Origin: Candidatus Aminicenantota bacterium
Lineage (GTDB): Bacteria; Acidobacteriota; Aminicenantia; UBA2199
Direction of reading: 5' to 3'
DNA: 64,000 nucleotides
NCBI GenBank assembly: GCA_026393835.1
Contig: JAPKZK010000135.1
Span: forward strand, 1 to 64,000
Part shown: positions 36,606 through 44,709 of the stretch, one piece after another
Numbering within the stretch: the stretch's first letter is position 1
Layout: each line of letters opens with the position of its first letter
Position numbers and translations under genes: made by a program
The notes under the pieces: generated by a model
Told to the model about the DNA's origin: nothing
The model's database searches: none
The model's input: the letters and a program-made list of their open reading frames with translations, nothing else

Positions 36606-36718
36606 GCCACCAAGTCGCCAAGTTTTTTTTCTTTTTCTTCGCGCCCCTTCGCGTTCTTAGCGGCTATTTTCATGAACACCATTGAATTTTCCCCCCTAAT
36701 GCTGTATAGTATTTCCCT
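36606..36718. repeat. dispersed repeat (GCCACCAAG...GCGGCTATTTT), copy 1
   Basis: GCCACCAAGTCGCCAAG, a T-run, CTTTTTCTTCGCG, CCTTCGCGTTCTTAGCGGCTATTTT; nearly identical text is at 41161-41227. The tail (36663-36718) resembles 22365-22426, joining two elements. Confidence 0.7.
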
Positions 36719-36742
36719 TGGCTGTCGAAAATCGAATAATAC

Positions 36743-36771
36743 TTGACAGTTAAATTGAAAAGTGCTATATT
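36743..36771 (+). promoter_or_regulatory. near-consensus sigma70 promoter
   Basis: TTGACA (36743-36748), 17-bp spacer, TATATT (36766-36771). It predicts a transcript start near 36778 and a leader of about 90 nt before the NYN start codon. Confidence 0.8.
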
Positions 36772-36787
36772 CTAACTTAAAAATAGC

Positions 36788-36839
36788 GCCCCTGGTAGTA
36801 AGCGCTTCAACCTGATAGTGAAGCGCCGAGCCCAGGGGC
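36788..36839 (+). promoter_or_regulatory. structured 5' leader with nested stems
   Basis: Outer stem GCCCCTGG/CCAGGGGC (36788-36795 with 36832-36839) encloses an inner stem GCGCTTCA/TGAAGCGC (36802-36809 with 36819-36826) with a 9-nt loop. It begins about 10 nt after the predicted transcript start and ends about 30 nt before the coding region. There is no T-run next to it. It may be a regulatory leader or small RNA. Confidence 0.55.
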
Positions 36840-36870
36840 TTTGTGCTGTACGCTGTAATGGACACACAAC

Positions 36871-37746
36871 ATGGAAATAAAGGTAGCCGTTCTTGTTGAT
36901 GGTGATTTTTTTCTGAAACGTTATAGAAGTCTGAGCAAGCATAAACCCGGCTTCAATCAATATGATCCGGTTCAAACAGCAAAAGATTTACAGGATATGA
37001 TCCGATCTCACATAAAATACCAACCCGAACATGAAAAACAATATCTGTATCGGACTTTATTTTACGATTGTTTCCCCTTTACAAAGAAAGTTCATAACCC
37101 CGTCACCGGTAAAGCAGTGGATTATTCCAAATCAAAAGTCGCTGAATTTAGAATTGCTTTTCTTGAAGAATTGAAAAAACAGCGAAAAGTCGCTTTGAGA
37201 CTGGGTGCGTTAAAAGATCATGCGGGATGGGTATTGCGGACCCAAAAGACAAAGGAACTTTTGAACAGGAAAATCACTGTAGATGATCTTAAAGACGATG
37301 ACGTGTTTTATGATTTAAGTCAAAAAGGGGTTGATATGCGCATCGGTTTGGATAGTGAAATATTTGGAATTGCCATCACGCCGGACGGAAAACGGGTCGT
37401 ATCCGGTTCAAAAGACACAACCCTGAAGGTGTGGGACCTGCAAACCGGTCGCTGTCTGGCCACATTTGAAGGCCATACCTCTGACGTTTACGGGGTGGCC
37501 GTCACCCCCGACGGTCGGCGGGCCGTATCGGCTTCAGCCGACTGTACCCTGCGTGTACCCTGCGGGTATGGGACCTGCCGGGCATGGATGCCTTTATCGA
37601 AGCCCCCCCCGGCGCCCGCTACACCAATGCCAAGGTGGTGTTGGTGGGCGAAACCGGCGCGGGTAAAACCGACCTGGCCATCCGGTTGGCCGAAGGGCGC
37701 TGGGAAATCACCGAATCCACCCACGGCATGGAGGTCCGGCCCCTGA
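36871..37746 (+). pseudogene. NYN-domain/WD40 chimera, frameshifted
   Basis: Residues 1-161 form the first part of an NYN (PIN-like) RNase domain: VAVLVDGDFFLKRY with the first acid, LYRTLFYDCFPF, and QKGVDMRIGLD. Right after D161, where the family continues towards its SGDSDF motif, the sequence turns into WD40 blades (FGIAITPDGKRVVSGSKDTTLKVWDL; GVAVTPDGRRAVSASAD). The catalytic SGDSDF is therefore lost. After TLRV an 11-bp tandem duplication (37546-37567) throws the frame; removing it restores WDLPGMDAFIEAPPG and joins the GTPase gene downstream. So this locus is an in-frame fusion of two genes by deletion, then broken. Promoter and leader come from the NYN gene. Confidence 0.7.
37546..37567 (+). 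repeat. 11-bp tandem duplication causing a frameshift
   Basis: ACCCTGCGTGT (37546-37556) is followed directly by ACCCTGCGGGT (37557-37567), one mismatch. The +11 insertion shifts the WD40 frame by two; deleting one copy restores a continuous frame into the GTPase. Confidence 0.85.
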
Positions 37747-39587
37747 TCCTGCCTCAACCGGAAAACACGTCACAGGGCTCAAACGCTGGTATCTTCCGCG
37801 AAGTGTGGCTCTGGGACTTTGCCGGTCAACCGGATTATCGCCTTATCCACCAACTCTACATGGATGAGACCGCACTGGCCCTGATGGTAATGGACCCACA
37901 AAAAGACGACCCCTTCGAAAACCTGGGCCACTGGGAAAAGGCATTATCCTCGGCAGTCAAACGACCCTTTACCAAAGTACTGGTGGCGGGCCGCTGCGAC
38001 CGCGGCGGCATGACGGTTAGCAGCCAAAAAATCCAAGAATACTGCAAGGAACGCGGCTACAAAGATTATATCGACACCTCGGCCAAAACCGGCGACGGCT
38101 GCGAAAAATTGAAAAACCTTATTTCCCAACATATCCCCTGGGACCACCTCCCCTGGACCACCACCACGCACCTTTTTAAAACTTTAAAAGACGCCATCAT
38201 CGCCATCAAAAACGACGGCGCCGTGCTGGTTAGAATGCCGGGCCTGTGCCGTCAGTTGAAAAAAGAACTGCCGGAAGACCCTTTCACCGAGGCCGAAATG
38301 AGAACCACCGTAGGCCTGCTGGCGGGCCAGGGATTACTCCAAATATTGGCTTTCGGTGATTTCGTTCTGCTGCAGCCGGAATATATTAACAACTACGCCT
38401 CGGTCGTCGTACGCTGCGCCCGCGAAAGCACCGACGAAATGGGCAACGTTCCCAAATCCCACGTACTGGAAGGCGACCTGGATTACAAAGACATGAAACG
38501 GCTGGAAGCCGCGGATGAAAAAATCCTACTGCGGGCCATGCTGCAAACCTTCATGGACCACTCCCTTTGCCTGGAAGAAGAAACAAGCGAAGGGACGCAG
38601 TTAGTGTTTCCTTCCTATTTCAAGCGCGACCGCCCCGAATTGCCCACCCATCCGGCGATACTCACTACTTACCGGTTTAGCGGTCCCATCGATGAAATCT
38701 ACGCCACCCTGGTGGTACGACTCTACTATACCAATGATTTCCACAAAGACCAACTATGGAAAAACGCCGCGGATTTCAAGACCCACGGCAACAAACAGGC
38801 CGGGTTCATGCTGACCAAAACCGCCGACGATACGGCGGAACTGGCGGTCTATTTCGAACCCGGGGTCCCGGAAGACACCCAGGTCTCGTTTATCAAGTAC
38901 ATCCACGAGCACCTGTTAAAGCGTTCCGAAACCGAGGAACGGCAGCGGTATTACGTCTGCCCCCACTGCCAAACGCCGGTAGAGAACCGCAAAGCCCTGG
39001 AAATGCGCCTGGAGAAGAAATTTAAAGATATCTTCTGCGCTTTCTGCGGGAAACTGGTTCCACTCATGGATTCCATCGAGCAGAAGTTCGCCTCGCCGGA
39101 GTTCCTGGCGTTAGTGCGGGCCATGGACGAAGAAGCCAAACGCAAGCTGGGCAACGAGAGCCTGGAACTGATCCTGGAAGGTCAGGCCAAAGCCATTACC
39201 GGTGAAGCCGGTCATATTTACCGCGAACTCACCTCCCACGATCACGGCATCGATGCGGAAATCGAATTTAACAACGACAGAGGCGAAGCCAGCGGCCAAA
39301 AAGTCTACCTGCAATTGAAATCAGGTGATTCTTATCTATACAAACGGAAAGGAGACAATAAAGAGATTTTCACGATCAAGAAACCCCGGCATGCGACATA
39401 CTGGCAAGCGCACGCTTACCCGGTGATGTTGGTGATTCGGAATTCCGAAGGCGAGATTCGCTGGATGAATATCACGGATTATCTAAAAAGACGCGGACCC
39501 AATACAAAACAAATCGAATTCGACGGCGAACCTTTTAACGCCCAATGCCTCCGGCGGCCAGCACACTGCGTGTGCAAGCGATTGTAG
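37584..39587 (+). CDS. Ras/Roc-like GTPase with zinc ribbon and DUF4365 nuclease domain
   Basis: 667 residues in the open frame. G1 is GETGAGKT (17-24); G3 is WDFAGQPDYR; G4-like AGRCDRGG and G5 TSAKTGDG complete a Roc/Ras-like GTPase. Then come helical regions resembling the part after Roc domains (HLFKTLKDAI...GQGLLQI), a four-cysteine ribbon (CPHC, CAFC at about 455-495) and a C-terminal DUF4365 domain (SHDHGIDAEIEF ... VYLQLKSG), a PD-(D/E)XK-type fold with D and QxK. The N-terminal WD40 part lies upstream in another frame. GTPase-propeller-nuclease fusions are typical of biological conflict systems. The first ATG here is internal; no ribosome binding site is seen. Confidence 0.75.
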   Translation: MDAFIEAPPGARYTNAKVVLVGETGAGKTDLAIRLAEGRWEITESTHGMEVRPLILPQPENTSQGSNAGIFREVWLWDFAGQPDYRLIHQLYMDETALALMVMDPQKDDPFENLGHWEKALSSAVKRPFTKVLVAGRCDRGGMTVSSQKIQEYCKERGYKDYIDTSAKTGDGCEKLKNLISQHIPWDHLPWTTTTHLFKTLKDAIIAIKNDGAVLVRMPGLCRQLKKELPEDPFTEAEMRTTVGLLAGQGLLQILAFGDFVLLQPEYINNYASVVVRCARESTDEMGNVPKSHVLEGDLDYKDMKRLEAADEKILLRAMLQTFMDHSLCLEEETSEGTQLVFPSYFKRDRPELPTHPAILTTYRFSGPIDEIYATLVVRLYYTNDFHKDQLWKNAADFKTHGNKQAGFMLTKTADDTAELAVYFEPGVPEDTQVSFIKYIHEHLLKRSETEERQRYYVCPHCQTPVENRKALEMRLEKKFKDIFCAFCGKLVPLMDSIEQKFASPEFLALVRAMDEEAKRKLGNESLELILEGQAKAITGEAGHIYRELTSHDHGIDAEIEFNNDRGEASGQKVYLQLKSGDSYLYKRKGDNKEIFTIKKPRHATYWQAHAYPVMLVIRNSEGEIRWMNITDYLKRRGPNTKQIEFDGEPFNAQCLRRPAHCVCKRL

Positions 39588-39652
39588 AACCATCCCAGTA
39601 GGTTGAGATTGGACACTCCTTCCGGCTCCGTACCTTAGACTCCCCGCGCCGC

Positions 39653-39694
39653 GGGGCCGGGACCTCCCAAAACTTTTGTTTATTTTGATTATTA
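39653..39694 (-). repeat. stop-codon-associated short repeat, copy 2
   Basis: GGCCGGGACCTCCCAAAACTTTTG and an AT-rich tail running into the stop of the glmE-like gene (39692-39694). Same layout as at 6242 and 47203. Confidence 0.5.
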
Positions 39695-41143
39695 CAAACT
39701 CTTTACTATCGCCCCATTACTGATCGCCATCATATCATCGATGATGGTCGCATAACCCACTTTCTTGCCAATCCGGTTCTCCCTCTCTTTTATCTTTTCT
39801 TTATGATAATCCATGATCTCTCTATCAAACGGCAATTCCCCAAAATCAAAAAACCGCGCCGCCCCCTCACTGTCCTTGACGCCCATTACTTTTCCCTTCA
39901 CCAACTGCGTCGTCGCATAAGGCTGATCAAGAACCCCGGTTTCAATGGCCCGCTTAGTCCCCACCACAAAATCTCCCTCCCCTATCTCGATAACCCTGTC
40001 CAATATAGCCCGAACCTCTTTCTCCATCATATAAGATTCTGCTTTAACAGCCTCATTATCCAATATATTCAACCCCTGCGCCTGCAACATACCGGCAAAC
40101 ATCCGGGCACACCTGAAACTCACCGCCGTACCCTCTTTGGTAGGAATATGATGCGCCTCATCGATGGTCCGCGACCCAATCACCTGCACATGACCTAACA
40201 AACCGATCATCGTATAATACCCAATCAACGCAAATACCCGCTCATGCTCTACCGGGAACCTCCCGGTAGGACTCACACTGTAAGTGGTGGTCTCTACATC
40301 GCCGTAACCAAACCTCGCCAGGTACTCCTGCGCAAGCTTTTTAAAGGTCAAAATATAGGCAATATCCTGCACAATATTCCCCTGCAGCCAATTGTTCAAT
40401 TGAATGTGCTTCACCCCCTGCTCCGCTGCAATCAAAACCTCGATAATCTCCGGCGCAATCATGAGCGAAGGCGGACTCACCGAAGGCATGGCCCCACTAA
40501 CACAATATAATATGGGGACGCCCTTTTCCTCATAATAACCCATCAAACGATGTGTATATTGAAAATTATGAATAACCGACTCCACCGACACATTCTTGGT
40601 ATAGTTCCAAAAAGAAATCAGCGGACCGCCGGAATAGCCCGTATGACCACCGGCCAACCCGATCTCATGGGTTAACCGGACATCCGGCGTGGGACCAAAC
40701 AAAAGCACGGGCAAATCAAGCGCTTCCATAACCTGACGGTTGCCCTTTACCCCGTGAACTGCCACGGGAAACCCGTTCAACACTGCCTTGCGACTTTCAA
40801 AAGCTTTTTTCAAACCTTGCTCTGCCGCCTCGAAACGACAATTCCGGGTCAAACTATCGATATAAGTCGTTAAGAGATCTACCTTTCCTTCATTTTGCAA
40901 ATAAAGCAAGAGTTCCTTGTGGGCGTCGATGGTATCCGAACCCGAGGAAGGACAAAAATAAGAGATACCTTTTTCCCTGGCTTCCAGTACTTTCAGCGCC
41001 GCATTTTTAGAGCGCGGCATTTTTTTCTGATATTCCACCGCTTCCGCCAGGTCCACTTCATTACCCGTGGGCCACATTGCCAGGACCGATTTCCGCTCTC
41101 GCAAAAAATAATCCTCCGGCCATTTCTTATTAACGACTTCCAT
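39692..41143 (-). CDS. divergent B12-dependent mutase, GlmE-like subunit
   Basis: From the ATG at 41143 (AAGGAG six bases upstream) the protein has 483 residues, the same as clostridial glutamate mutase E, and aligns with it throughout (WPTGNEVDLAEAVEY; NGFPVAVHGVKG; IPTKEG; final IDDMMAISNG). Glutamate mutase interconverts glutamate and 3-methylaspartate by a radical route. Compared from memory with the Clostridium cochlearium enzyme, the substrate-binding set is mostly lost: R66 is S66, R149 is F149, E171 is S171 and Y177 is S177, while R100 and Y181 remain. The lysine that contacts adenosine appears as R325, with E329 kept. The barrel and cofactor contacts are retained, so it should still be a mutase, but probably for another substrate. 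It is the last gene of the cluster. Confidence 0.85.
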   Translation of the reverse strand: MEVVNKKWPEDYFLRERKSVLAMWPTGNEVDLAEAVEYQKKMPRSKNAALKVLEAREKGISYFCPSSGSDTIDAHKELLLYLQNEGKVDLLTTYIDSLTRNCRFEAAEQGLKKAFESRKAVLNGFPVAVHGVKGNRQVMEALDLPVLLFGPTPDVRLTHEIGLAGGHTGYSGGPLISFWNYTKNVSVESVIHNFQYTHRLMGYYEEKGVPILYCVSGAMPSVSPPSLMIAPEIIEVLIAAEQGVKHIQLNNWLQGNIVQDIAYILTFKKLAQEYLARFGYGDVETTTYSVSPTGRFPVEHERVFALIGYYTMIGLLGHVQVIGSRTIDEAHHIPTKEGTAVSFRCARMFAGMLQAQGLNILDNEAVKAESYMMEKEVRAILDRVIEIGEGDFVVGTKRAIETGVLDQPYATTQLVKGKVMGVKDSEGAARFFDFGELPFDREIMDYHKEKIKERENRIGKKVGYATIIDDMMAISNGAIVKSL

Positions 41144-41160
41144 TGGCACTCCTTAAATTT

Positions 41161-41227
41161 GCCACCAAGGCGCCAAGTTTTTTTTCTTTTTCTTCGCGGT
41201 CCTTCGCGTTCTTCGCGGCTATTTTTT
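41161..41227. repeat. dispersed repeat (GCCACCAAG...GCGGCTATTTT), copy 2
   Basis: Near-identical to 36606-36670. It separates the GlmS-like and GlmE-like genes and supplies the last codons and stop of the GlmS-like gene. Confidence 0.75.
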
Positions 41228-41665
41228 TATCAGGCCCAGATCTTTTTCCAGGTCGGAAATCACAGGCTCGGGTAAGACAAAAGGTTTGTAGACGCGATCG
41301 AAACCCAGGTCCTTAAAAGACTTTTCGATATTATCCCAATCTTCCGCATGAATCACCAGTTGACCGCCGATGTAGAGCAGGATATTATCCAGACCGGCCT
41401 CGATGCATTTATCCTTAAACCCTTCCACCAGCAATTGCGCATGCCCGGCTAAAGAAGAAATCATAATCGCATCGGCGTTGGTTTCAATGGCGGCATTGAT
41501 AAAATCTTCCTGCGAATTATGAACGCCCAGGGAATGAACGGTGAAACCGGCGCTTCGCAGCGCATGCTCAAGGATACGAATACCCGTAACATGGACATCT
41601 TCGCCGATAACGCCGGTAACCAGGATACCTTTCGGTTTCACGGGATTCATATCAGCCATGGCCAT
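41219..41665 (-). CDS. B12-binding mutase subunit, GlmS-like
   Basis: About 148 residues. It contains the cobalamin-ligating DXHXXG motif (DVHVTG, H25), then SPQ-like NSQEDFINAAIETNADAIMISSL and GGQLVIHAEDW, in the order of glutamate mutase S. The histidine replaces the lower ligand of adenosylcobalamin and the subunit joins GlmE to form the active enzyme. Start choice is uncertain: GTG at 41668, ATG at 41665 or ATG at 41659. It starts about 10 bases after the NTF2-like gene ends. Confidence 0.87.
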   Translation of the reverse strand: MAMADMNPVKPKGILVTGVIGEDVHVTGIRILEHALRSAGFTVHSLGVHNSQEDFINAAIETNADAIMISSLAGHAQLLVEGFKDKCIEAGLDNILLYIGGQLVIHAEDWDNIEKSFKDLGFDRVYKPFVLPEPVISDLEKDLGLIKK

Positions 41666-41674
41666 CACTTCTCG

Positions 41675-42124
41675 TTAAATCTCATAAAGCTGGGTGAACA
41701 TTGCCTGGTCGCCGGTAAAGAAATCAAGAGTTTTTATCTGGGGGTTTTTATCCCCATTCATAGCCAAACGGTAGTAGCAGATGCCATCCAGGTCGCATAA
41801 TTGTTTATCGTTCGTACGGTCGAATTTTTTTATTTGCAGCAAAGACGTCACTTTCATCGTTTCCAGGTCGATCATAATTTCCTTTGGGATCAAGTTTTCC
41901 CATATTTTCCGATGCCCCTCGATGAGAAAGTTCTGCCAATGCTTACGATTTTTAAATTGCAGGGGATAGTCGCGACCTTTCAGCTTCATGTAAGCCGTAA
42001 CAAGGATATCGGGGGTCCAATACCTGTCCATTTTGGGCATGGTATCCGTATCCTGGGCGTATGCACTGTAATCTTTAAAATAATCTACCATAAACGATTT
42101 AATTTCTTCGTATTTGTTTTTCAT
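41675..42124 (-). CDS. small NTF2/SnoaL-like protein of the mutase cluster
   Basis: About 149 residues from the ATG at 42124, which has GGAG 9 bases upstream (a longer start at 42148 lacks one). Helical N-terminus then beta-rich C-terminus with HRKIWENLIPKEIMIDLETMKV, consistent with a cone-shaped NTF2-like fold as in SnoaL-type enzymes, but no catalytic signature is certain. Its place inside the cluster, just before the mutase subunits, suggests an enzyme or binding protein for the pathway intermediate. Confidence 0.5.
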   Translation of the reverse strand: MKNKYEEIKSFMVDYFKDYSAYAQDTDTMPKMDRYWTPDILVTAYMKLKGRDYPLQFKNRKHWQNFLIEGHRKIWENLIPKEIMIDLETMKVTSLLQIKKFDRTNDKQLCDLDGICYYRLAMNGDKNPQIKTLDFFTGDQAMFTQLYEI

Positions 42125-42196
42125 GAACGATAACTCCATTTGTATCAAAATATTATAATATTGTAATTATTATATAACATCGTAACGTAAAAGCCC

Positions 42197-42979
42197 TTAA
42201 AAGCCACCGGCAACATTGACGATTTCGCCCGTGATATTCTGGGAAGCCTTGGAAGCCAGGAACATAACCAGTTCGGCCACATCCTCTTCCCGTGTCAGGC
42301 GGTGGGTGTCGGTGCCTTCCGTTAGTTTCTGAAGCATTTCTTCCGGTGAAATGCCGGATTCCCTGGCCATTCCCGGCAGCCGGGACTTGAGAATCCTTTC
42401 GGTCATTACCAGGCCCGGGGCAATGGCATTGACGGTAATTCCATAAGAGGCCACTTCCCGCGATAATGTCTTGGTAAGGGCATTAACCGCCGCTTTACTC
42501 ATATTGTAAGTGGCGGAATTGGGGGGAGTAACCCGGGGGGCAACGGAAGAAATATTGATGATCCGCCCGTACTTGTTTTCGATCATTTTCGGCAGTACCA
42601 GTTTCGATAAATGAAAGATACTGGTAAGATTCACCTTTAACACATCTTCCACTTCCTGCATAGGGGTATCCGCCACCGGCCCCATGAACCCGGAAATCCC
42701 GGCGTTATTCACCAGGATATCCACGGTTTCATATTTAGTCAACACCTGGCTCATAGACCTTTCGATTTCTTCTCCGCTAATTAAATCGGTCCGATAAAAT
42801 TCGGCCTTGCCGCCATCATCGGTGATTTCCGCCACAGCTTTGTTTCCTCTTTCTACGTTTCGTCCGAAGATAATAACCGTCGCGGCTGCTTTCGACAGGC
42901 GAGAACTGATGGTCCTACCGATTCCACTGGCCCCGCCGGTCACAATTGCTATTTTGCCTTCCATCGGTTTACTTTCCAT
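42197..42979 (-). CDS. short-chain dehydrogenase/reductase (FabG-like)
   Basis: 260 residues of the classical SDR family: VTGGASGIGR for the cofactor, NNAGISG, catalytic serine in INISSVAP and the tyrosine/lysine in YNMSKAA. The length and the C-terminal ITGEIVNVAGGF match 3-oxoacyl-ACP reductases, so it probably reduces a beta-keto intermediate made by the KAS III enzyme. GAGGAAA precedes the start. It follows the VOC gene by 28 bp. Confidence 0.85.
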   Translation of the reverse strand: MESKPMEGKIAIVTGGASGIGRTISSRLSKAAATVIIFGRNVERGNKAVAEITDDGGKAEFYRTDLISGEEIERSMSQVLTKYETVDILVNNAGISGFMGPVADTPMQEVEDVLKVNLTSIFHLSKLVLPKMIENKYGRIINISSVAPRVTPPNSATYNMSKAAVNALTKTLSREVASYGITVNAIAPGLVMTERILKSRLPGMARESGISPEEMLQKLTEGTDTHRLTREEDVAELVMFLASKASQNITGEIVNVAGGF

Positions 42980-43006
42980 TGTTCATTTCCTCTAGTTCAC
43001 TCTTCT

Positions 43007-43408
43007 TCATTTCCTCTGGCCCTCTTCTCCTATTTCTACGCATTCAAAAAGAATCTCTTCCTGCCCGATTATTTTAAAGAAGAAAATTCTTGAATGCGCG
43101 CCCTGGCGGATATCGCCCAGGACCTGGCAGTGATCGCCTTCCTTCATCTTTTTATATACTCCCTCGATATCCTTTACCGTTAACCCCAGGTGATGCAAAC
43201 CGGGTTTATCATTCGCGATAGGGCTGGTTTCAGCAGTGACTTCCAGGAGTTCGATGCGAGTTTCGCGGTTTCCTAAAAAAGCGATGCGCATCCCCACTTC
43301 ATCGTACTGCCCAATACCGGTGCAGGGCAATCCCAGCTCTTCAAAAACACGGCGCACCGACGAAAGGTCGGTTACTTTTACAGCGATATGGTCTAACTGT
43401 TCAATCAT
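43007..43408 (-). CDS. VOC protein, methylmalonyl-CoA epimerase-like
   Basis: 133 residues with two VOC half-domains. LDHIAVKVTDL carries the first metal histidine, IELLEV and GLHHLGLTVKDI continue the family pattern, and FECVEIG carries the last metal acid. This closely follows methylmalonyl-CoA epimerases, which invert a carbon next to a thioester. In a cluster with a B12 mutase and KAS III, epimerisation of a methyl-branched acyl intermediate is a reasonable guess. Confidence 0.75.
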   Translation of the reverse strand: MIEQLDHIAVKVTDLSSVRRVFEELGLPCTGIGQYDEVGMRIAFLGNRETRIELLEVTAETSPIANDKPGLHHLGLTVKDIEGVYKKMKEGDHCQVLGDIRQGAHSRIFFFKIIGQEEILFECVEIGEEGQRK

Positions 43409-43420
43409 GGCATCGCAAAC

Positions 43421-44626
43421 TCATAACCGGTTATTTTTAATCAATTGGGGAGAAACGCGGTGAAACAGCGCGATATGGTTTTCTCCCACGCCCGAAGACG
43501 CGATAATTACTTTATCTCCTTCTTTTATAAGGCCTTGCTCGACGGCTTCCAGGTGGTTCGTAGGGGCTGAAGCCACCGCCATATTGCCGTACTTTTCAAA
43601 AGATTCGTAGAATTTTTCAAGGGGTACGCCCACGGCTTCACGCCAGGCATTGGCGGCCCAGGGCACCGGCTGATGGCAGACGAAGAAATCGATATCGGCT
43701 GCGCCATACTCGGTTTTGGCTAGGGCTTTACGCACGACCTCCGCCATATCATGCGCGGCATTGTGGGCAATTTCTTTGCATAATTCCTGGTTGTAAAAGG
43801 TAACGAATTCCTGCTCATAGGTTGGCCCCTGCTGGGTGGTCGCCAATATTTCAGGCTTTCTCTTTTGGAAAATAATCGCTTTATGTCGCTCGCCCATGCT
43901 TGAGGAATAAGAAGATATATAGCCGCAATCCTCTTCCACCTCACCGACAACCGCGGCGGCGGCGCCATCCCCGATATATACCCCGAAATAAGAGCTTTTA
44001 TCATTTATAATAGAATCCAATGAACTGCCCACGATCAGTACTTTCTTTTTGACTCCCATGCGGACATAGGTCATGGCAATCTCTAACATGGTCACAAAGG
44101 AAGAGCAGCAGGTATCGACATTGTAAGCGCCGGCGTTTTTCAGTCCTAATTTGTGCTGCACCAGCGACCCATTCAAAGGAACATGAAGATCCGGGACCAA
44201 CGAACTGCAAAGCACCAGGTCGATTTCATCCTTGTTCACCCCGCCGCTAAAGATGGCCAGGGCGCAGGCCAGGGTTTCCGCATCGGACGACAGCATGGGA
44301 TGCGGACGAAGCGATTTCCTCAGCGACACCGGGTCCATGGGGACCCGTCTTCTTTCTTTGGCGCCTTGAAACGGGTTGTCCCGTTTTTTGGGAGGTATTC
44401 TTTCCAGCCAGGCGTCGAACCAGGGTTGACTTTCCCAACCTTCGTAATTGGTTTCTATTCTCCCGGGCAACTGGCCTTTTTCTTCGATTTCATTGATATA
44501 TTCAGGGTATAACAGGGTCTCTTTCTTTAAAAACTCCACCAATTGTTTTCGTTTATTTCTCGGGACCTCTTTGGCCGGTAGATAGCCACCCATACTGATA
44601 ATTCCGGCAGATTTAAGCGTTGTCAT
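43421..44626 (-). CDS. 3-oxoacyl-ACP synthase III-like (KAS III) enzyme
   Basis: 401 residues with the KAS III thiolase fold. The catalytic triad reads C174 (DTCCSSF), H318 (FVCHQP) and N348 (YGNMAVAS). It is about 80 residues longer than housekeeping FabH because of an N-terminal insertion (about 20-95) with a basic RRR patch, which points to a specialised condensing enzyme. It would join an acyl thioester with a malonyl or similar unit. GGAGG precedes the start, and the VOC gene follows 12 bp later. No acyl carrier protein gene is visible. Confidence 0.85.
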   Translation of the reverse strand: MTTLKSAGIISMGGYLPAKEVPRNKRKQLVEFLKKETLLYPEYINEIEEKGQLPGRIETNYEGWESQPWFDAWLERIPPKKRDNPFQGAKERRRVPMDPVSLRKSLRPHPMLSSDAETLACALAIFSGGVNKDEIDLVLCSSLVPDLHVPLNGSLVQHKLGLKNAGAYNVDTCCSSFVTMLEIAMTYVRMGVKKKVLIVGSSLDSIINDKSSYFGVYIGDGAAAAVVGEVEEDCGYISSYSSSMGERHKAIIFQKRKPEILATTQQGPTYEQEFVTFYNQELCKEIAHNAAHDMAEVVRKALAKTEYGAADIDFFVCHQPVPWAANAWREAVGVPLEKFYESFEKYGNMAVASAPTNHLEAVEQGLIKEGDKVIIASSGVGENHIALFHRVSPQLIKNNRL

Positions 44627-44709
44627 TTATGCCTCCTAAAATGAAGATAAAGAATCCTATTGAAACACATATTTCACCGATATCCTCACCTCCGTCGCAG
44701 GGATCCAGG

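Noticed and set aside
36785..36842. Rho-independent terminator before the NYN gene
   Set aside because: Stems are strong but no T-run follows, and it sits between a good promoter and a coding start.
39692..41668. Ordinary glutamate fermentation genes (glmS/glmE)
   Set aside because: No methylaspartase or citramalate genes follow, and the substrate residues are not conserved.
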